Below, piece after piece: positions 1 through 15,286 of a stretch of DNA of 64,000 nucleotides. The notes under the pieces are model-generated. The model worked only from the letters and a program-made list of their open reading frames with translations. It did not search any database and was not told the origin of the DNA. Position 1 is the stretch's first letter; every line of letters starts with the position of its first letter. This DNA comes from Gyrodactylus bullatarudis. Lineage: Eukaryota > Platyhelminthes > Monogenea > Gyrodactylidea > Gyrodactylidae. Made by a program: the position numbers and the translations under genes. The stretch spans positions 173,629-237,628 of the forward strand of contig SSNU01000127.1 in the NCBI GenBank assembly GCA_012064415.1, read 5' to 3'.

Positions 1-218
1 AATACAAAATATTTTTTCCCGGACAACTTTTTAGGTGATTTTTAAAATTAGACGCTTTTACACAGAAAAGAAGATTTTTATAAATTAAATTCAAAAATTT
101 CTATCAGAATAATTACCAAAGGTTGCTCAAAAAACGTGAATTTTATCGTAGTAAAATTCATTCGAAATTGATTGGCGTGGATTTAAAAATTGTATTTTTC
201 AAAGGAAATTTTGTAAAC

Positions 219-890
219 CTAGTTGACATAAAAATGAGAATTTACTTTTTTTACAAAAGACTCAATATTTTTCTTCGAAAAGCCAGGAAAAATTAATTTT
301 TACAATTCCATAATAAAATAAGCTAATTGTGGAAATTAAAAATAAAATCTGATAAAATTCAATCTGACATAAGTTAGGCCGTTTTTAGAATATCAAAAAT
401 GCACCATATATCCACTTTTTCAACCTTTTGATCTCAAAAATTTTCATTCGGTGTACTTGTAAGTAGTTCGTGTAAGATATTTGTTGTAAATTTGCCATAA
501 AGTATTAAAATAATACCTTAAATTGAAAAATAATAGATCTTAATAAATTATTTTTAGGTATTATTTTTTGAGGCTCTAGTGATAATCATTAAACTAAAAT
601 TTTTCTATTTCCCACAATAATAACGAATTTCTGTGAATTTCTGCAGACAAATTCGAATTCTTTGTGTAATGATGATCTCGAATATTTGCATTTAACTGCT
701 TTAAATCTCTTAAATCGATACAATTTTTGAGTTCAAAAGGTTGAAAAAGTGGATATATGGTGCATTTTTGATATTCTAAAAACGGCCTAACTTATGTCAG
801 ATTGAATTTTATCAGATTTTATTTTTAATTTCCATAATTAGCTTATTTTATTATGGAATTGTAAAAATTAATTTTTCCTGGCTTTTCATC
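219..890. repeat. Foldback repeat, right end damaged
   Basis: A left arm at about 290-440 is the near-perfect reverse complement of 728-886. Matching landmarks are the CCAGGAAAAATTAA end and the block ATATCCACTTTTTCAACC. The left terminus CTAGTTGACATAAAAATGAG resembles the ends of the other foldback elements in this window. The matching right terminus is missing after 886, so this copy carries a deletion. It has no coding capacity. Confidence 0.85.
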
Positions 891-1017
891 TTCCATTTGA
901 GAAATTTTTGTTGGATTGTCTTCGGTTTCGCTGGCTTTTTAAGTATTGACCTTTTTTAAAGGATCCTCTTTAATATCCAGATTCTGAACAATTTCGATTC
1001 CTTTCCTTGATGAAGGT

Positions 1018-2943
1018 TTACGATTCTCCATTTCTTTGAAGATTTTCACAATAGTATTTAATAGCTTCAATCCATGTACACCATTTTGTAGTAAATGGAG
1101 TTGGATGCCTTTTCAAATCTGAGAAGAGATCTCTAAGTGATTTATTTATAATGGTGGCTGCCCTAACAGAGCCTAGATAAGAAATTAAGATAAAATGGAA
1201 AACCGAGTCGAAAGAGGACACAAAAGGATAGGAAAAAGTGAAAACTATAGATTGAAATCGCAAAATTATCTAAACTAAAAGGTGTAGAGAATTAATTTTT
1301 TGATATTAAAACACAATTGATAAGTATAAGTTTACACTTGAATGAATTTAAACACGAAATTTGTTTACTTTTTTAAATTAGCCTTTTTTGGAACAATCAT
1401 TTAAATTTTATTAAATAGTTTTGGAATTGAAAGATTATAGAAAGAGGATTCAATATTTTGATGTAAAATCAAGCCATTTCGAGAATTAAGACTACGATCT
1501 ATTGGAAACCTAAAGACCCGCGTCGATTTTTTCTCATAAGACAATTTTCATCTACCTCTAATAAGTATGTCAAAATTCGAAAAATTCGCAAATTTTCCAC
1601 CCTAGTCATTATTAATGACAATCAATGACTCACGACGCTGTATTCTGATTCAGAATATTTTCTTGACATTGGATATTGAGTTCGACGATGCTCCATGTTG
1701 ATAGCTGATTGAATTCCTTCATTGATAGCACGAATCCATTCTTTTTTTTCTTGCAAGTCAGCTGCAACGAATTCCCACTTGGTTCTCTTTGAGTCACTAA
1801 AGCCAAATCGTAGAGTTCGATCGTCTTGATTTAAAATTTTGCAATTAAAAATTAGTTTTATCGGATAAAATGAAATAATTTACATTTTATTTTCCTCCGA
1901 ATCATCTTGAATCCTCGTTTTGCTACAAAAAAATCTTTTACGAATACTAATTTTTGACAAAATGCCATCAAATAAATAAAAATGTATCTATTTTTATTAG
2001 CAGTTTCCTACAAATCTTGGATCAATATTCAATCAATTACAACAAGTAATTATCATGAAAAAATATTTCACTACTACCAGAGTAGAGCTGTAAAAAATTA
2101 GTAAAGCTGATGTGGTGTTACAAATTGTAATTGTATAAAGATCAATAACAAATAAATAAAAAAGGTATCATTCGTACAGAGAGTGGATAATATAAATGAT
2201 TAACTAATTTGAAAAAAATACCTGGAGAAGTTTCATTCGGTAAACTGTAATTGTCTTCCACGAGAATATACTCATTTTCGAGAAGGCTACAAAGAATGAG
2301 ATTGGCTTCTTTACAATTAATTTCTCCGTCTGAATTCTGAATTAATAGAGTTTTTAAGCAAGCTATCCTACCTCTTTTGCATCGAAACACATAAGTATAC
2401 CTTTGTCAATGATTTTTACAAATTTTTTATCAAGCTTATCATTTGTGCCTGTCTTGAACTTTCTTAGATATCCTTCTTTAAGAATTTTCTCTGAAGAGAA
2501 TTCAATAGATTTTTCGTACCTTCTTTTCGATTGAGACTTATTTCAAGAGATGTTGAGAGCTTTCTGATCAGTTTTATCTCTTCACTGTTGAACTTGATCA
2601 AGTACTTTTCCCAAAAACCTTTAAGGTTTGGATCGGTAAAAATGAAAATGAAATCTTTTTTATTTTTACTGAATCGAATTGATAGGGATTTGAACTTCTC
2701 TTCATAAGAAATAGTTGTTTGGTGAAAAAATTGAGACTTTGAATTCATCTTTTGCATTTTAACTCCATCCTGCAAATTATACAAAGTGAACTTTTCCTTT
2801 GTAGCCTTTTTGTATCCGAAGAAATACTCTGAAAATAATTTTATATGGTAATTTTCACGTTGGCCTGAGTTATGAAACCTAGACACTGGGGTATTAGTAT
2901 AATAATCAAAAGGAATGGCTTCTTTCTCCCGCAAGACTGCCAT
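1018..2943 (-). CDS. Dual PH-domain protein
   Basis: Six exons on the minus strand: 2943-2520, 2490-2372, 2336-2222, 1922-1884, 1824-1630 and 1172-1018. They sum to 349 codons, so 348 aa. The second PH domain (about residues 140-265) is clear. It starts ILKEGYLRKFK and ends with the helix FVAADLQEKKEWIRAI, which carries the near-invariant PH tryptophan. The first domain (about 30-125) is more diverged, and its WEKYLIKF stretch looks like another PH C-terminal helix. PH domains usually bind phosphoinositides or proteins at membranes. No DH, ArfGAP or FYVE domain is visible. Introns of 29 nt (2491-2519) and 35 nt (2337-2371) are supported by phase. The last two junctions are weaker: the protein could instead stop soon after 1630, at the TGA near 1623. 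The start at 2943 is the first ATG of the exon and lies 308 bp from the divergent HSPA4 gene. Which PH family it belongs to is not recognised. Confidence 0.6.
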
Positions 2944-5825
<2,882 letters not shown>

Positions 5826-6007
5826 GCACATCTTTTATATTCTATTGAATTTATTTATCTAACCCATTAATTCCCGATGTCGACAGGTCTTGATATCTAA
5901 AATCCATATCAGCTTTGTCGTTATTACCACCCTTAATGTCCAAATTATGTGCTTAAGAAATATTCATGATTAATAAATTTTGTAAAATTAAAATTAATTA
6001 TTTCAGT
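5826..6007. other. Convergent 3' gap
   Basis: This 182-bp gap separates the HSPA4 and LRRC42-like stop codons and must hold both 3' UTRs. AATAAA-like strings occur near 5972. No other feature was seen. Confidence 0.5.
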
Positions 6008-6739
6008 TTATTGATAGAATTTAATTCCAAAGTATTTTGTGACATCAAGGGACTTGATTTCCTGTTTCTCGTTTTTGTTAATCAAATTTTTCATTAAACC
6101 GCTTGTATCAAACAATACTTGTCTACATTCAGCTGGATCGCAAACGATAAAGAAATTTTTTTTAAATTTTATTCTACTAGTGAACTGCTTTGAGAATCCT
6201 GTATCATTTAGGATAAGTTTCCTAAGATGCACGAAATTGTCCAAATCCTGAGTTGATGCCTCGCTTATAAACGGATTAAAGCTTAAATCCAATAGGCGAA
6301 CATTGATGGGATGCTTATACTTGGAATAGCGAGTAATTGATTTTAATTCTCCATTTGAAAGTTGACAGTCAGTTAAACTGAGGACTAGAAGGGATCGTAA
6401 AGAGCCTATCCTTTCAATGAGTTCAGAATCTCGCAAATTAACTTGACTAATGCTAAGTTTAGTCAAATGCTGATCAAGGTCCAGAGAAAATAAATTTCTA
6501 GCAATTATGAAATTTTTTTTAGAAATGTATAGGGATGAAAGGAGATTTTGTCCTAATGCTTCTTGAAAAATTTTTATTGATCGCCAGTATTGATCAGAAT
6601 GAGTATACAATGCATCACATATAAAACTAAATTCTTGAAAAATTATCTTCAATATATGCTCCGGAATTCCATATAAAGAATCAACTTTATTCATGGAACA
6701 AGCTATGCATCTACAACATAGTTCCAATAGAGTATTCAT
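6008..6739 (-). CDS. LRRC42: Leucine-rich repeat protein, LRRC42-like
   Basis: A single-exon gene of 243 aa. An N-terminal Cys-containing helix precedes SLYGIPEHILKIIF, which resembles the FPEQI motif of LRRC42. Four or five irregular leucine-rich repeats follow (about residues 85-190), with consensus pieces LTKLSISQVNLRDSELIERI, LLVLSLTDCQLSNGEL and VRLLDLSFNP. It is shorter than vertebrate LRRC42 (about 430 aa). The function of the family is poorly known. The ATG lies 158 bp from the divergent NAB-like gene. Its 3' end converges on HSPA4 with 182 bp between the stop codons. Another LRR family is possible. Confidence 0.65.
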   Translation of the reverse strand: MNTLLELCCRCIACSMNKVDSLYGIPEHILKIIFQEFSFICDALYTHSDQYWRSIKIFQEALGQNLLSSLYISKKNFIIARNLFSLDLDQHLTKLSISQVNLRDSELIERIGSLRSLLVLSLTDCQLSNGELKSITRYSKYKHPINVRLLDLSFNPFISEASTQDLDNFVHLRKLILNDTGFSKQFTSRIKFKKNFFIVCDPAECRQVLFDTSGLMKNLINKNEKQEIKSLDVTKYFGIKFYQ

Positions 6740-6897
6740 TATAATTTAAAAGATTAAAATTTAATGATTATTTTTTTCAAATTTGAAAGAAATAAAACTT
6801 TCAGATTAGAATCTAAAAAATCAGAAATACCTCGTTTCATTTTTGTTTGTTTAATTAAATTTCTTTGAATAACTAATTTCATTGTGAATTATTAGCA
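6740..6897. promoter_or_regulatory. Divergent promoter, LRRC42-like / NAB-like
   Basis: Only 158 bp separate two divergently oriented start codons, so the two genes probably share a bidirectional promoter. No specific factor site was recognised. Confidence 0.45.
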
Positions 6898-9418
6898 ATG
6901 GTAACCCTGCTCGATGAGCTACGAAAACAGGGTTTTGAAATAGTAGCAGGAGAAAATGGAGAAAATTTAGTTAAAATGATATTTTTGACTGGCGAAGCAG
7001 AAGCTACTTCATGTGTTTATGTTGATCCTGAAATAGCAAAGCGTGTAATTGATGGTGAAATCACACCTAATTTTGATACTGATGGAGTAACTATTCTTTC
7101 ATTCGAAGAAGTTTCAGGAGTAAATAGTTTTGATTAATTATTTTATAGCCTTCAGACAAACAAAATGAAGATAAAATTCAAGATAAGATAAAAGATACTG
7201 AAGAAGAAGATCCAAATGTCGATGGAGTCAAATATTTTTTGACAGAAGTATCATTTTTCAATGAAAGTGGCCAACAATTTCAAATGGTTACATTATCTGA
7301 TGAAAATGGTGATGTTATTGATCGTAAGCAGGGCTCCATAGACGAAAAGGTCCTCATGGAGGTGAATGGACAGCCCTTTGAATATACTTTTGTTGGTGTT
7401 GGAGAAGATGGAGAACCAACCAAAACTACAATTGTGCTTACATCATCTGGAGATGAAATTGCTGAGGATATGCCAGTTGAACCTCAACCTGAAGATATTA
7501 AACCTCAAATTTCTCATGATGTGAGCTACATTTTACTTTAAAAATCCATTTTAAAATCCATTGCATTACGTTTTAGATGAAAAAAAATGAAAAGGAAATT
7601 AATCATCATGACGAAGAGGAACAAGCTCTGGATAAATCTGTTGAAGGACAGAAATATTGTTTAACAGAAGAAACTGTACTTAATGAGGCTGGTCAACAAT
7701 TACAAATGGTGACTTTGTCTGATGAAACAGGTGTTGTTATTGATCAAAAACAAGGTCTCGAAGGAGATCATGTTCGAATGGAAATCAACGGTCAACCATT
7801 CGAATATGCATTTATGGGCCAGAGTGAGGATGGTCAGCCTCTGAAAACTACGATTGTTCTAACCTCTGGCAATCCTGAGGATGAAGATCAAAGTAAAACT
7901 GATCAAGTTGATGCTGATGGAGAGAACGAAGGTGAAATTGTAGAAAGTGAAGCTGGAATTACAGCTGCCAACTGGTGTCCTCCTGGCTTAGATATTAACA
8001 TTTATACAATTCTGCGACATCAAGTGAGTATTTTTTAAGCTTTATTAAATTAAATAAACCTTTTGATTAAGAAAATTTCAATAAATATACAATTAAGAAG
8101 AATATGCAAATCATATTTTTTAGTTATGATATTCAGGACCATCAATTAATAACATGCATTTCTTTCATAGGCAGAAGCAGTTATTCATATGAAATATCCA
8201 CCAGATCCACAAGGTAAACCTCTTTTCCTTCCTGAAAGCTGCCAACAACGTCAGCAAAAGCGTCTTTTTGACATTGCCTTGAATTATAAATGTGGTGAAA
8301 ATAACGGAGAAACATTAGATAAATACAATGTCCTTCGAGATTTGGCCCGAGTCTATCGTCTTGCCACTCCAAGCACACGTTCATTCACCAAATATGAAGT
8401 TGCTATGAATGAAGCTACTGCTCAAATCTGCCGATTTCAACCTACACTCCTCTTTAATAAACCTGAACTTTTCAGGTTGGCTAGACAGGTTGTTGAAGCT
8501 GTTCAAATGAGTCTACATGAGGCTGGATATCCTGAAGATATTCTCAGCAGTAAAATTCCTGCTTCTGTTAATCAAAAAGATATGTCACTCTTGAATCAAA
8601 CTAACGATGGTCGAAAGCTGTCTAGACGCCTTGCCTCGAGTCAATTGGCTATGCTCGAATCGAGAGGATTATCTTCTGAAGGCCCAAAAAATGAAAATAG
8701 AAATAACATTCATCAGATGCAAGAAAGTTCCATGGAACAATCTAATGAGTGAGTAACTTTAATTATTTCTTGGAAGCTCACTAGTATTATATATAACATC
8801 TCCAAAATATCTGTGAAAATTATTTGAAATTAACCATATCTTGGATTTTAAGATAATTTATTAAAATTTTCCAGTTTATCCTTGGAAAAGAGACAAATTA
8901 TTGAAAATGTGAGTTTAAAACTCATTTAACACCGTTGATATCTTGATGATTAATTCTTTTTTTTTCAGTTGACCCCTCGCGAAGTGGAGGCTATAAGACT
9001 TGGTGTCTTGAAAATCCTGCCAAGTTTAGATAGACCTGGAATTAAGGAAAAAATTGAATGTAACGAATTAGAAAAATCCTTCTGGGAATTGGCCAATGAA
9101 ATGATGAAAACAACCCAGAATAAATCAGCATCTTCGGAACGGGAAAAATATGAAGAACTAATTAACCCTGCACGTGTTGAAGCAGTTAAGGAGGCCGCTA
9201 TCGTCTTTGGTAGAAATCAAAATCAATCCGGTTCTCGTCATCAACAGAATCAATATTTGACACCATTTGAAATGGCCTGTAATCAAGCCGCTTCTCTCAT
9301 CTCTGCCTGCATGCCATCTCTTTTAACTTATCGAACTGAACTGCTGGAATATTCAAAAAAGGTTGTTAGAAATTCTGGGATAACATTCCCACACACTCCT
9401 AGTGTGGATCGAACGTAA
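6898..9418 (+). CDS. NAB-related coregulator with tandem NCD2-like domains
   Basis: Exons 6898-7119, 7149-7520, 7577-8023, 8171-8748, 8875-8908 and 8969-9418 give about 700 aa; intron 1 is 29 nt. Residues 1-75 are a small domain of unknown type. Exons 2 and 3 each carry one copy of a roughly 65-residue beta-rich repeat containing QMVTLSDE, NGQPFEY and KTTIVLTS. The C-terminal half holds two copies of a helical domain resembling NCD2 of NAB1/NAB2, the EGR-binding transcriptional corepressors. Copy 1 has VAMNEATAQIC and ELFRLARQVV, matching the NEAAAQFC and ELFSLARQV signatures. Copy 2 has MACNQAASLI and ELLEYSKKVV. No NCD1 (EGR-binding) domain was found, so it is a relative, not an orthodox NAB. 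The stop codon lies inside a perfect GTAAGT donor at 9415, and splicing there would continue in frame into LRWD1. The family call is moderate. Confidence 0.6.
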
Positions 9419-9573
9419 GTTAAAGTAACATTTTTCAAACTCTACTCGACTAAACCTATGATTTCCTTGGCTTATTCCCTCTATTTTTTTATCTTAGGGG
9501 TTATCGTCTATTTTGTGCTGATCAAATTCCTGAATTGGACTTTTCTGCAGCAGAACAAGTCCTCCTCGATCCA

Positions 9574-12500
9574 ATGGATCCATTCGTTGCCAACAAGTCC
9601 AGCAAAGGAGAATCTGATTCATCAGGTAAACTATTTTTGAAACATTTTTCTTTATCATTTTTTGATGAATTATTTTTCCAATATTAGATGATATTGAATC
9701 TCTCGATTTATCTTGTGATGAAGGAGAGAACTATCTCGATGATGTCACAATTTTCTCCCTCACTGGTGCCGACTCTTTGAAACGAATCAGAATTTTGGAG
9801 TAAGAATTTTATTTTCCAAAATAATCTTGTATTTATTCTCGCAAATTTTCCTCATTAAAGAAATAGAGAAAATTTTTTCAAGCTAACATTCCAGAAATTG
9901 AAAAATTTGTATGGTTTCAAAATACGCTGGTAGCAAATATGCAATTTTTTTTCGAAAAACTAACTTTTAGTTTAGGAGACATATTCTTAAAACTTTCTCA
10001 TCACAAAATGTGAGTTATCTTATTTTTGAATTCCACTGCTAAGGTTTCTCGATAAAAGCTTCTTTTCTTCTTTGATCTCTGTGAGTGGAATATTAATTAA
10101 TTATTCTTTCCGAATAGAGGCTATTAAATTATTTCTAGATTCTTTAAGTTATGGCTTGAGTTATGTCCCATATATATATACGAGTTAAATAGAGAAAATA
10201 TATTTATCTAATAAACTAAAATATATATTTTTTAGCATATCCAACAATCTATTCACTGGAATTATTCCTTTCTATCTTAATTCGTGTAATAATCTTGTGG
10301 AGTTAAACCTCATGAATAACTCTCTGAGGTCGTTTCCTCGTTGCATTCACTTGCCCAACCTTCAAATCCTAAACATTAGTGGCAATCCAAAATTATTGAT
10401 GGCTGCTAAAAGGGACTCAATCAAATGTCTTCCCCTAATTGAACAATTTTCCAAAATCAAAAAAGTCTACGTCGATCAAGATATGGTTCCAGTAAGTTGT
10501 TCAATAATCTTGTTAATTATAACCTTTAATCATCTTATAAAAATTTATTTAGCTCTTGAAGAAGCAAGCTCTAGCATATCTCTGTCCAAACTTGGCCTCA
10601 ATAAACGATGAAAAGTTTGATGTTGAACCTTCAAGTGATACAATCAAGACAGCTTCATCAGCGAAATCAGTTCTCAATTCCCTAGTTTGTTATAAATTTC
10701 TCCAATTTAACATTTGAATCTTTTTCTATAGACCTTCTTTATTCTATTAGATTTTCAACAAATGGGAAGAGGATCTGTCTGGCTTTTTCAAAAAAGGCAT
10801 TAGCCGTAGAGATTTGATAAGAATTGTGGAAACTCTAGTCTTGTACATCCAAAATCGAAATAATGCCCCAGTTATTGCTGAGCCTTTTGCTCATTGTCGC
10901 GAAGTTTTAACTCGTCGTATATCTGAAGATTTTCTCTCGCCAAAAATTATCGATGGTGAGGATGATGAAAATATTTCCTATCGTAGGGACCAACCGGACG
11001 AGTCCTATAGTGACGATAAAAATTCAAATCCAGTCCTCATTCCAGAAGAACCCCTTGAATTATTAAATAAGGTTATTGGTAAAGCAGTAAGACAAGGAAA
11101 AACTGTAGTCTACTCAGTAATGAGGACAGCTGCACGACAACCAAATGGGGAATTAATTCCAGTTGGCCATTCCAACTCTGGCAAACAACAAACCCCCCAG
11201 GAGGAAGTCCCTACTAAAGTTGACTACGAAAATGAAGAATTAGAGAATATAGATCAAATTGAAAACAACGAGGCAATTATGGATGAGCAAAATGTTCAAG
11301 CCCCTGAGACACTAGAGCCTCAAGTGACAAAAACTCCAAAAAGTGTTAAAAAGCCAAAATCATGTGAGTAAAATGGTTTGAATTATCTATTCATTTTATC
11401 TTAATAAATACTTGCAGCTACAAGTTCTACAGTCAAATCCTTGGCAGCATCTGAAACGTCATCCAATGCTGACAATCATCGTAGCCCAATTATTTCTACA
11501 CAAAAGCATTTTAGAGATAGTTATCTTTTGCCACAGCAGAAACCAAAACCTGCCTCTAATCTTGTCATAAGCTCGCAAAAAGAACCAGAACAACTGCAAA
11601 ATGCTTTTGAAACAGGTTATGTCCTTGATGAATCTCCAGTTAAAACCCATAAACCTTGGCAGCCTGGTAAACGAGGAAGACCCCCGGGTACTCATACTAA
11701 AAAGTAATTTTTTACAATTTTCGAAAAAAATCTAAACTCAAAGAATTTTAGAGAAAACTAGCGTATATTTGAGTGATAAAAGTTATGTTTCGCTGGGTCT
11801 CTTCAGACTCTACCCCGGTAATACTAAAATAGAAGTAAAAGATATATTAACACCGAATGCTCATTTCTTAAGAGATCATCAGTGGTATCACTTTAAAAAT
11901 GATAAAGGTCAAATAATCGAATGAAAATAATAATTTACAATTTTGAAAGAAATAGTAAAAGTTCAAGAATTAAGAATAAATGCAAGCTGAAAAAACACCA
12001 AAACTCTCCAATAAATAGCAAAAGTGGAGAGAAAGTGGAGAGATGTACGCTAGTTTTCTCTAACCTTCCTTATGAGTTTAGAACCAAACAAAAATATTCT
12101 AGATTAAGTTTGGCAATATTATCGTTTAAACCTATATCTGATTTAATTAAATTTTTCAAAATTTCAGACGCACAGAACAAGATTATGAAATTGATCCAGA
12201 GGAATTAAAGAAGGATATCATCATTCCTAAAGCTCGTGAAGATAGAAATGTTAACATAAACATGTCTCTTAGAGATTCTAATAAAAATAAACGATTCTCT
12301 GCGTATGGTGCTCTTGATTCGGAAGCCCTTATCCAAGGCAAGAAAGAAGCTTTATACACAGCTAAATTCATCTGTGAAGATGAAGAGACTGGTGAACATT
12401 ACAAGAGCTTAAATGAGGAAGCTATGTCTGGTCAGAAGCGTAAACAGATGTCGCAAGATCTTCACTATGAATCTGGTTCAGATTCTGATTACTCCCCTCC

Positions 12501-15286
12501 AATAAAAACTAACATTACACCAAAAGTAATTAAACAGGATCCCTGTCCAACACCGAAGAACGATCAACAACTATTGATCGCTCAGCGTCAGAGTCAACAA
12601 CAAATTCTCGAGCAACAAAAACTATTACTCAATCACCACCAAACTTCCAAAGCAACTGTAACTAAAGTTCGCACTGTAGACCCATCTATAGCAGTCGGAC
12701 GTCCAAGATTGGCACCAAGTCAACTTCCACCTGCTTCAGCTGTTGTAAGAAAATCTATGACAGCTAGCCCTTCCATGTCTCAAGCTATTCGCCATCCCTC
12801 AGGAAATTCATCTCTTAGTAATCTTTCAGTTATGGAGGTCAAGTCGAGAAACTCCAATATCGACCTTGTCAACAAATACAGTGCTTACAGTTACTTTAAT
12901 AAAATCTATGGTGGACCCGATGTCGTCCGTACTATTGTAGCTGCTGCAGTAGCTGAAGATTGTGTCGTTGATGATCTTTGTCTTAGTAATCTTGGTAAAG
13001 TAAGTTTTATCTTTTCACGTGTTAATGATCTCCAAACTACATTAAGGTGTGATATATTTATAAATTTCAAAATTAGAGCTCACTCAGGTATTAGTTGAAT
13101 AATTTTCTTTTTTACTCGTCTCTGGCTATTTAAACAAGCCTTGGATAATTTGATTGGCTGAGATTATGTTGAGAGTTGAATATTTAAAATATAAAATCAG
13201 TTTTGAACAATAAAATTAATTGATAGGCTGTACTCTTACCTTTACAGATGTAGAAAGAATTTTTCAAAAAAGAAATACTTATATGAAAAATGTAAAATTT
13301 CCAATAACTATTCGGTAATGGTGTAGAATAGCTCCTAAAAATTTTTCTGCCCAAAATCTTTCTAAGTTAAAATTTTTCATGTCTAGCCCCAAAAAACACA
13401 GGCCCCTTTTTTTCTTTGTTCGGGGTTGTAATGTAATGTAACACAATGTATTAAATTATTTATCCCTCATTATTATGAGAGGTTTCTTTTTGATGAATAT
13501 CAGTATCCGAATAAAATTTTCGAATTTCTGCTCAAATCAAAATAATCTCTGAAAATCAAGCTTTCTAATGGTACAATTCAATTTTTCCTACGATACATAA
13601 TAACGTTTTAATGAGGATGTTTCTAGAGAAACTTATAATGAGGTTGAGCAAACAAACATTTCTGGATAGCTTCAAAATAGGAAAGCAAAATAACCTCAAA
13701 ACAAATAAAATTCGGTTTACTTACAGAAGTCTAAACAATCCCTTTAGTTACAAAAAAATCGACATGAAAAATTTTGGGCAGAAAAATTTTTAGGAGCTGT
13801 TCTACACCATTACCAACTATTCTTCTAAAAAATATGCGAATTGATAAATTTTTTTAAATTGATTAAAAATAAAAGAATTTTGACAAAATTTGGTGACTTT
13901 TTTTGAAATTTTTTACCGCTTTTATTATAATTTATCTATTTATTCCTTTTTTAATAAAAATCTTCTGATTTTTAAGTACATTGACTATGATCCATTGCAT
14001 TTTATTCGTTGTCATGCAAGAGATAATGATCCCTTGGATAGTCAAACCAAAGTTTGGCGTTGTGTCTTTGAGCCAGACCCTGTGGATCCTCAAAGATTGA
14101 CAACAAATGTTATTGCTACATGCGGGGGGGAATGCGTTTGTCTTATTGACTGTTGTACTGGAAAAGTTATGAAACGTTTCAAACAAGTTGGCGAGGTAAA
14201 TTACCCATCTATTCGATGATGAATAAAAATTAATAAAAATTCTCAAAAACTAGGAATTCTATGTTGTTGCCTGGACGACCATTCAAATGAGTCCCACTCA
14301 TCGTTCCAATTTACTAGCAGCAGCTGGCAGTCTCAAAGACATTCGCCTTCTACACCCAGATCAACTGGTCTGCTATGCAGAATTGAAAGGTCACACTGAT
14401 GAAATATCCTGTATGATCTTCCATCCCGAACAACCAACAATTCTCTTTTCCGGTGATTCCAAAGTATGTTTCACTCAAGGTCTGATTAATTTCTGATAAA
14501 CTGACTAATCAATTCTCTAATTATTAGGCACAGGTACTCGTCTGGGATATTGGAGTGCCTTCTGGTGTGGAATATTCTACAAAACATAGTCTTCTTATGC
14601 GACTGATGCTTCCAAGACCTGATCTAAATCCAGTCCTTAATTTGGTTTTTCTGCCCAAGTATAGCGCTCTATTAGCTGGCTGTGAAGATGGAGTATTTGT
14701 TTGGACGCTTGATAATTTTAAACGAAATCGTGTTGTTATGGAACGCGATGCTGACATTGAACTCAAAATTCCGACTCGTAAAGAGCCCTGCTTTGATGGG
14801 CTATCAAAGATTTCTGAAAATCTAATCGCCGTCAAATGTGTTGATGAAGGGGAAATTTATATTCTCGATTATGGTCAAATTATTTTAAAGATGATGGAGC
14901 GAAATGCTGGATTAACACGCCCAGTTCTTGTTGATATTCTCGGCCAGGCTAAATGGTCTCAAACGGATGAAATTTATATAAACTGCTCATCTAGACCGGG
15001 CCTCTCAACTCTAGTGTGTGGAGACGAGAAAGGAACAATATGGCTTTATGATATGAAGCATTTCGTAAAACAAGCTGGACGTATGAATCAACCATTCCAG
15101 ATGAATCCATCCAAGATTCTTGAATGGCCTGAGTGCAGTGTAGGTGCCGGTCCTTCTTCTCGATCGAATGATAACACCTTCAAGAATCCTGTTGTTAATA
15201 CAACAGATATCAGTTCCAATGGGGAGTATCTTGTTGCAGTTACCGACAACAATCTTGTTTGTATATGGAAGTTTTCCGGATTTTAA
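9574..15286 (+). CDS. LRWD1: LRWD1/ORCA, ORC-associated LRR-WD40 protein
   Basis: Exons to 9625, then 9688-9799, 10236-10491, 10553-10684, 10751-11363, 11418-11703, 12168-12999, 13977-14195, 14254-14463 and 14528-15286, all phase-consistent. From Met 9574 this gives about 1156 aa (vertebrates about 650). LRWD1 binds ORC and repressive histone marks and stabilises ORC on heterochromatin. N-terminal leucine-rich repeats (IESLDLS, LVELNLMNNSL, LQILNISGNP) are followed by a long disordered middle. That middle holds an AT-hook, PGKRGRPPGTHTKK (near 11665-11700), and a Gln-rich stretch. The C-terminal WD40 propeller matches vertebrate LRWD1 closely: ATCGGECVCLIDCCTGKV, WDIGVP, LAGCEDGVF, LVCGDEKGTIWLYD and a final TDNNLVCIW. 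The true 5' end is unclear. Exon 9498-9625 is open upstream of Met 9574 and joins in frame to the NAB-like gene, so the two may be one transcription unit. A 977-nt intron (13000-13976) carries a foldback repeat. Confidence 0.9.
13262..13850. repeat. Foldback repeat in LRWD1 intron
   Basis: The sequence around 13312-13383 (GGTGTAGAATAGCTCC, then TTTTTCTGCCCAAAAT) recurs inverted at 13762-13817 (GGGCAGAAAAATTTTTAGGA, then CTACACCATTACC). The short arms flank about 380 bp of unique sequence, all within one intron. The ends lack the ATGAAGATG motif of the other elements, so this is a separate family. Confidence 0.8.

Noticed and set aside
1018..1263. Reading this minus-strand frame as a separate gene
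   Set aside because: The part from 1172 leftward joins in phase to the PH gene and a good acceptor lies at 1173; the part to the right of it is intron.
11921..12208. 95-codon Lys-rich plus-strand frame
   Set aside because: It lies in an LRWD1 intron (11704-12167) and crosses the exon boundary out of frame.
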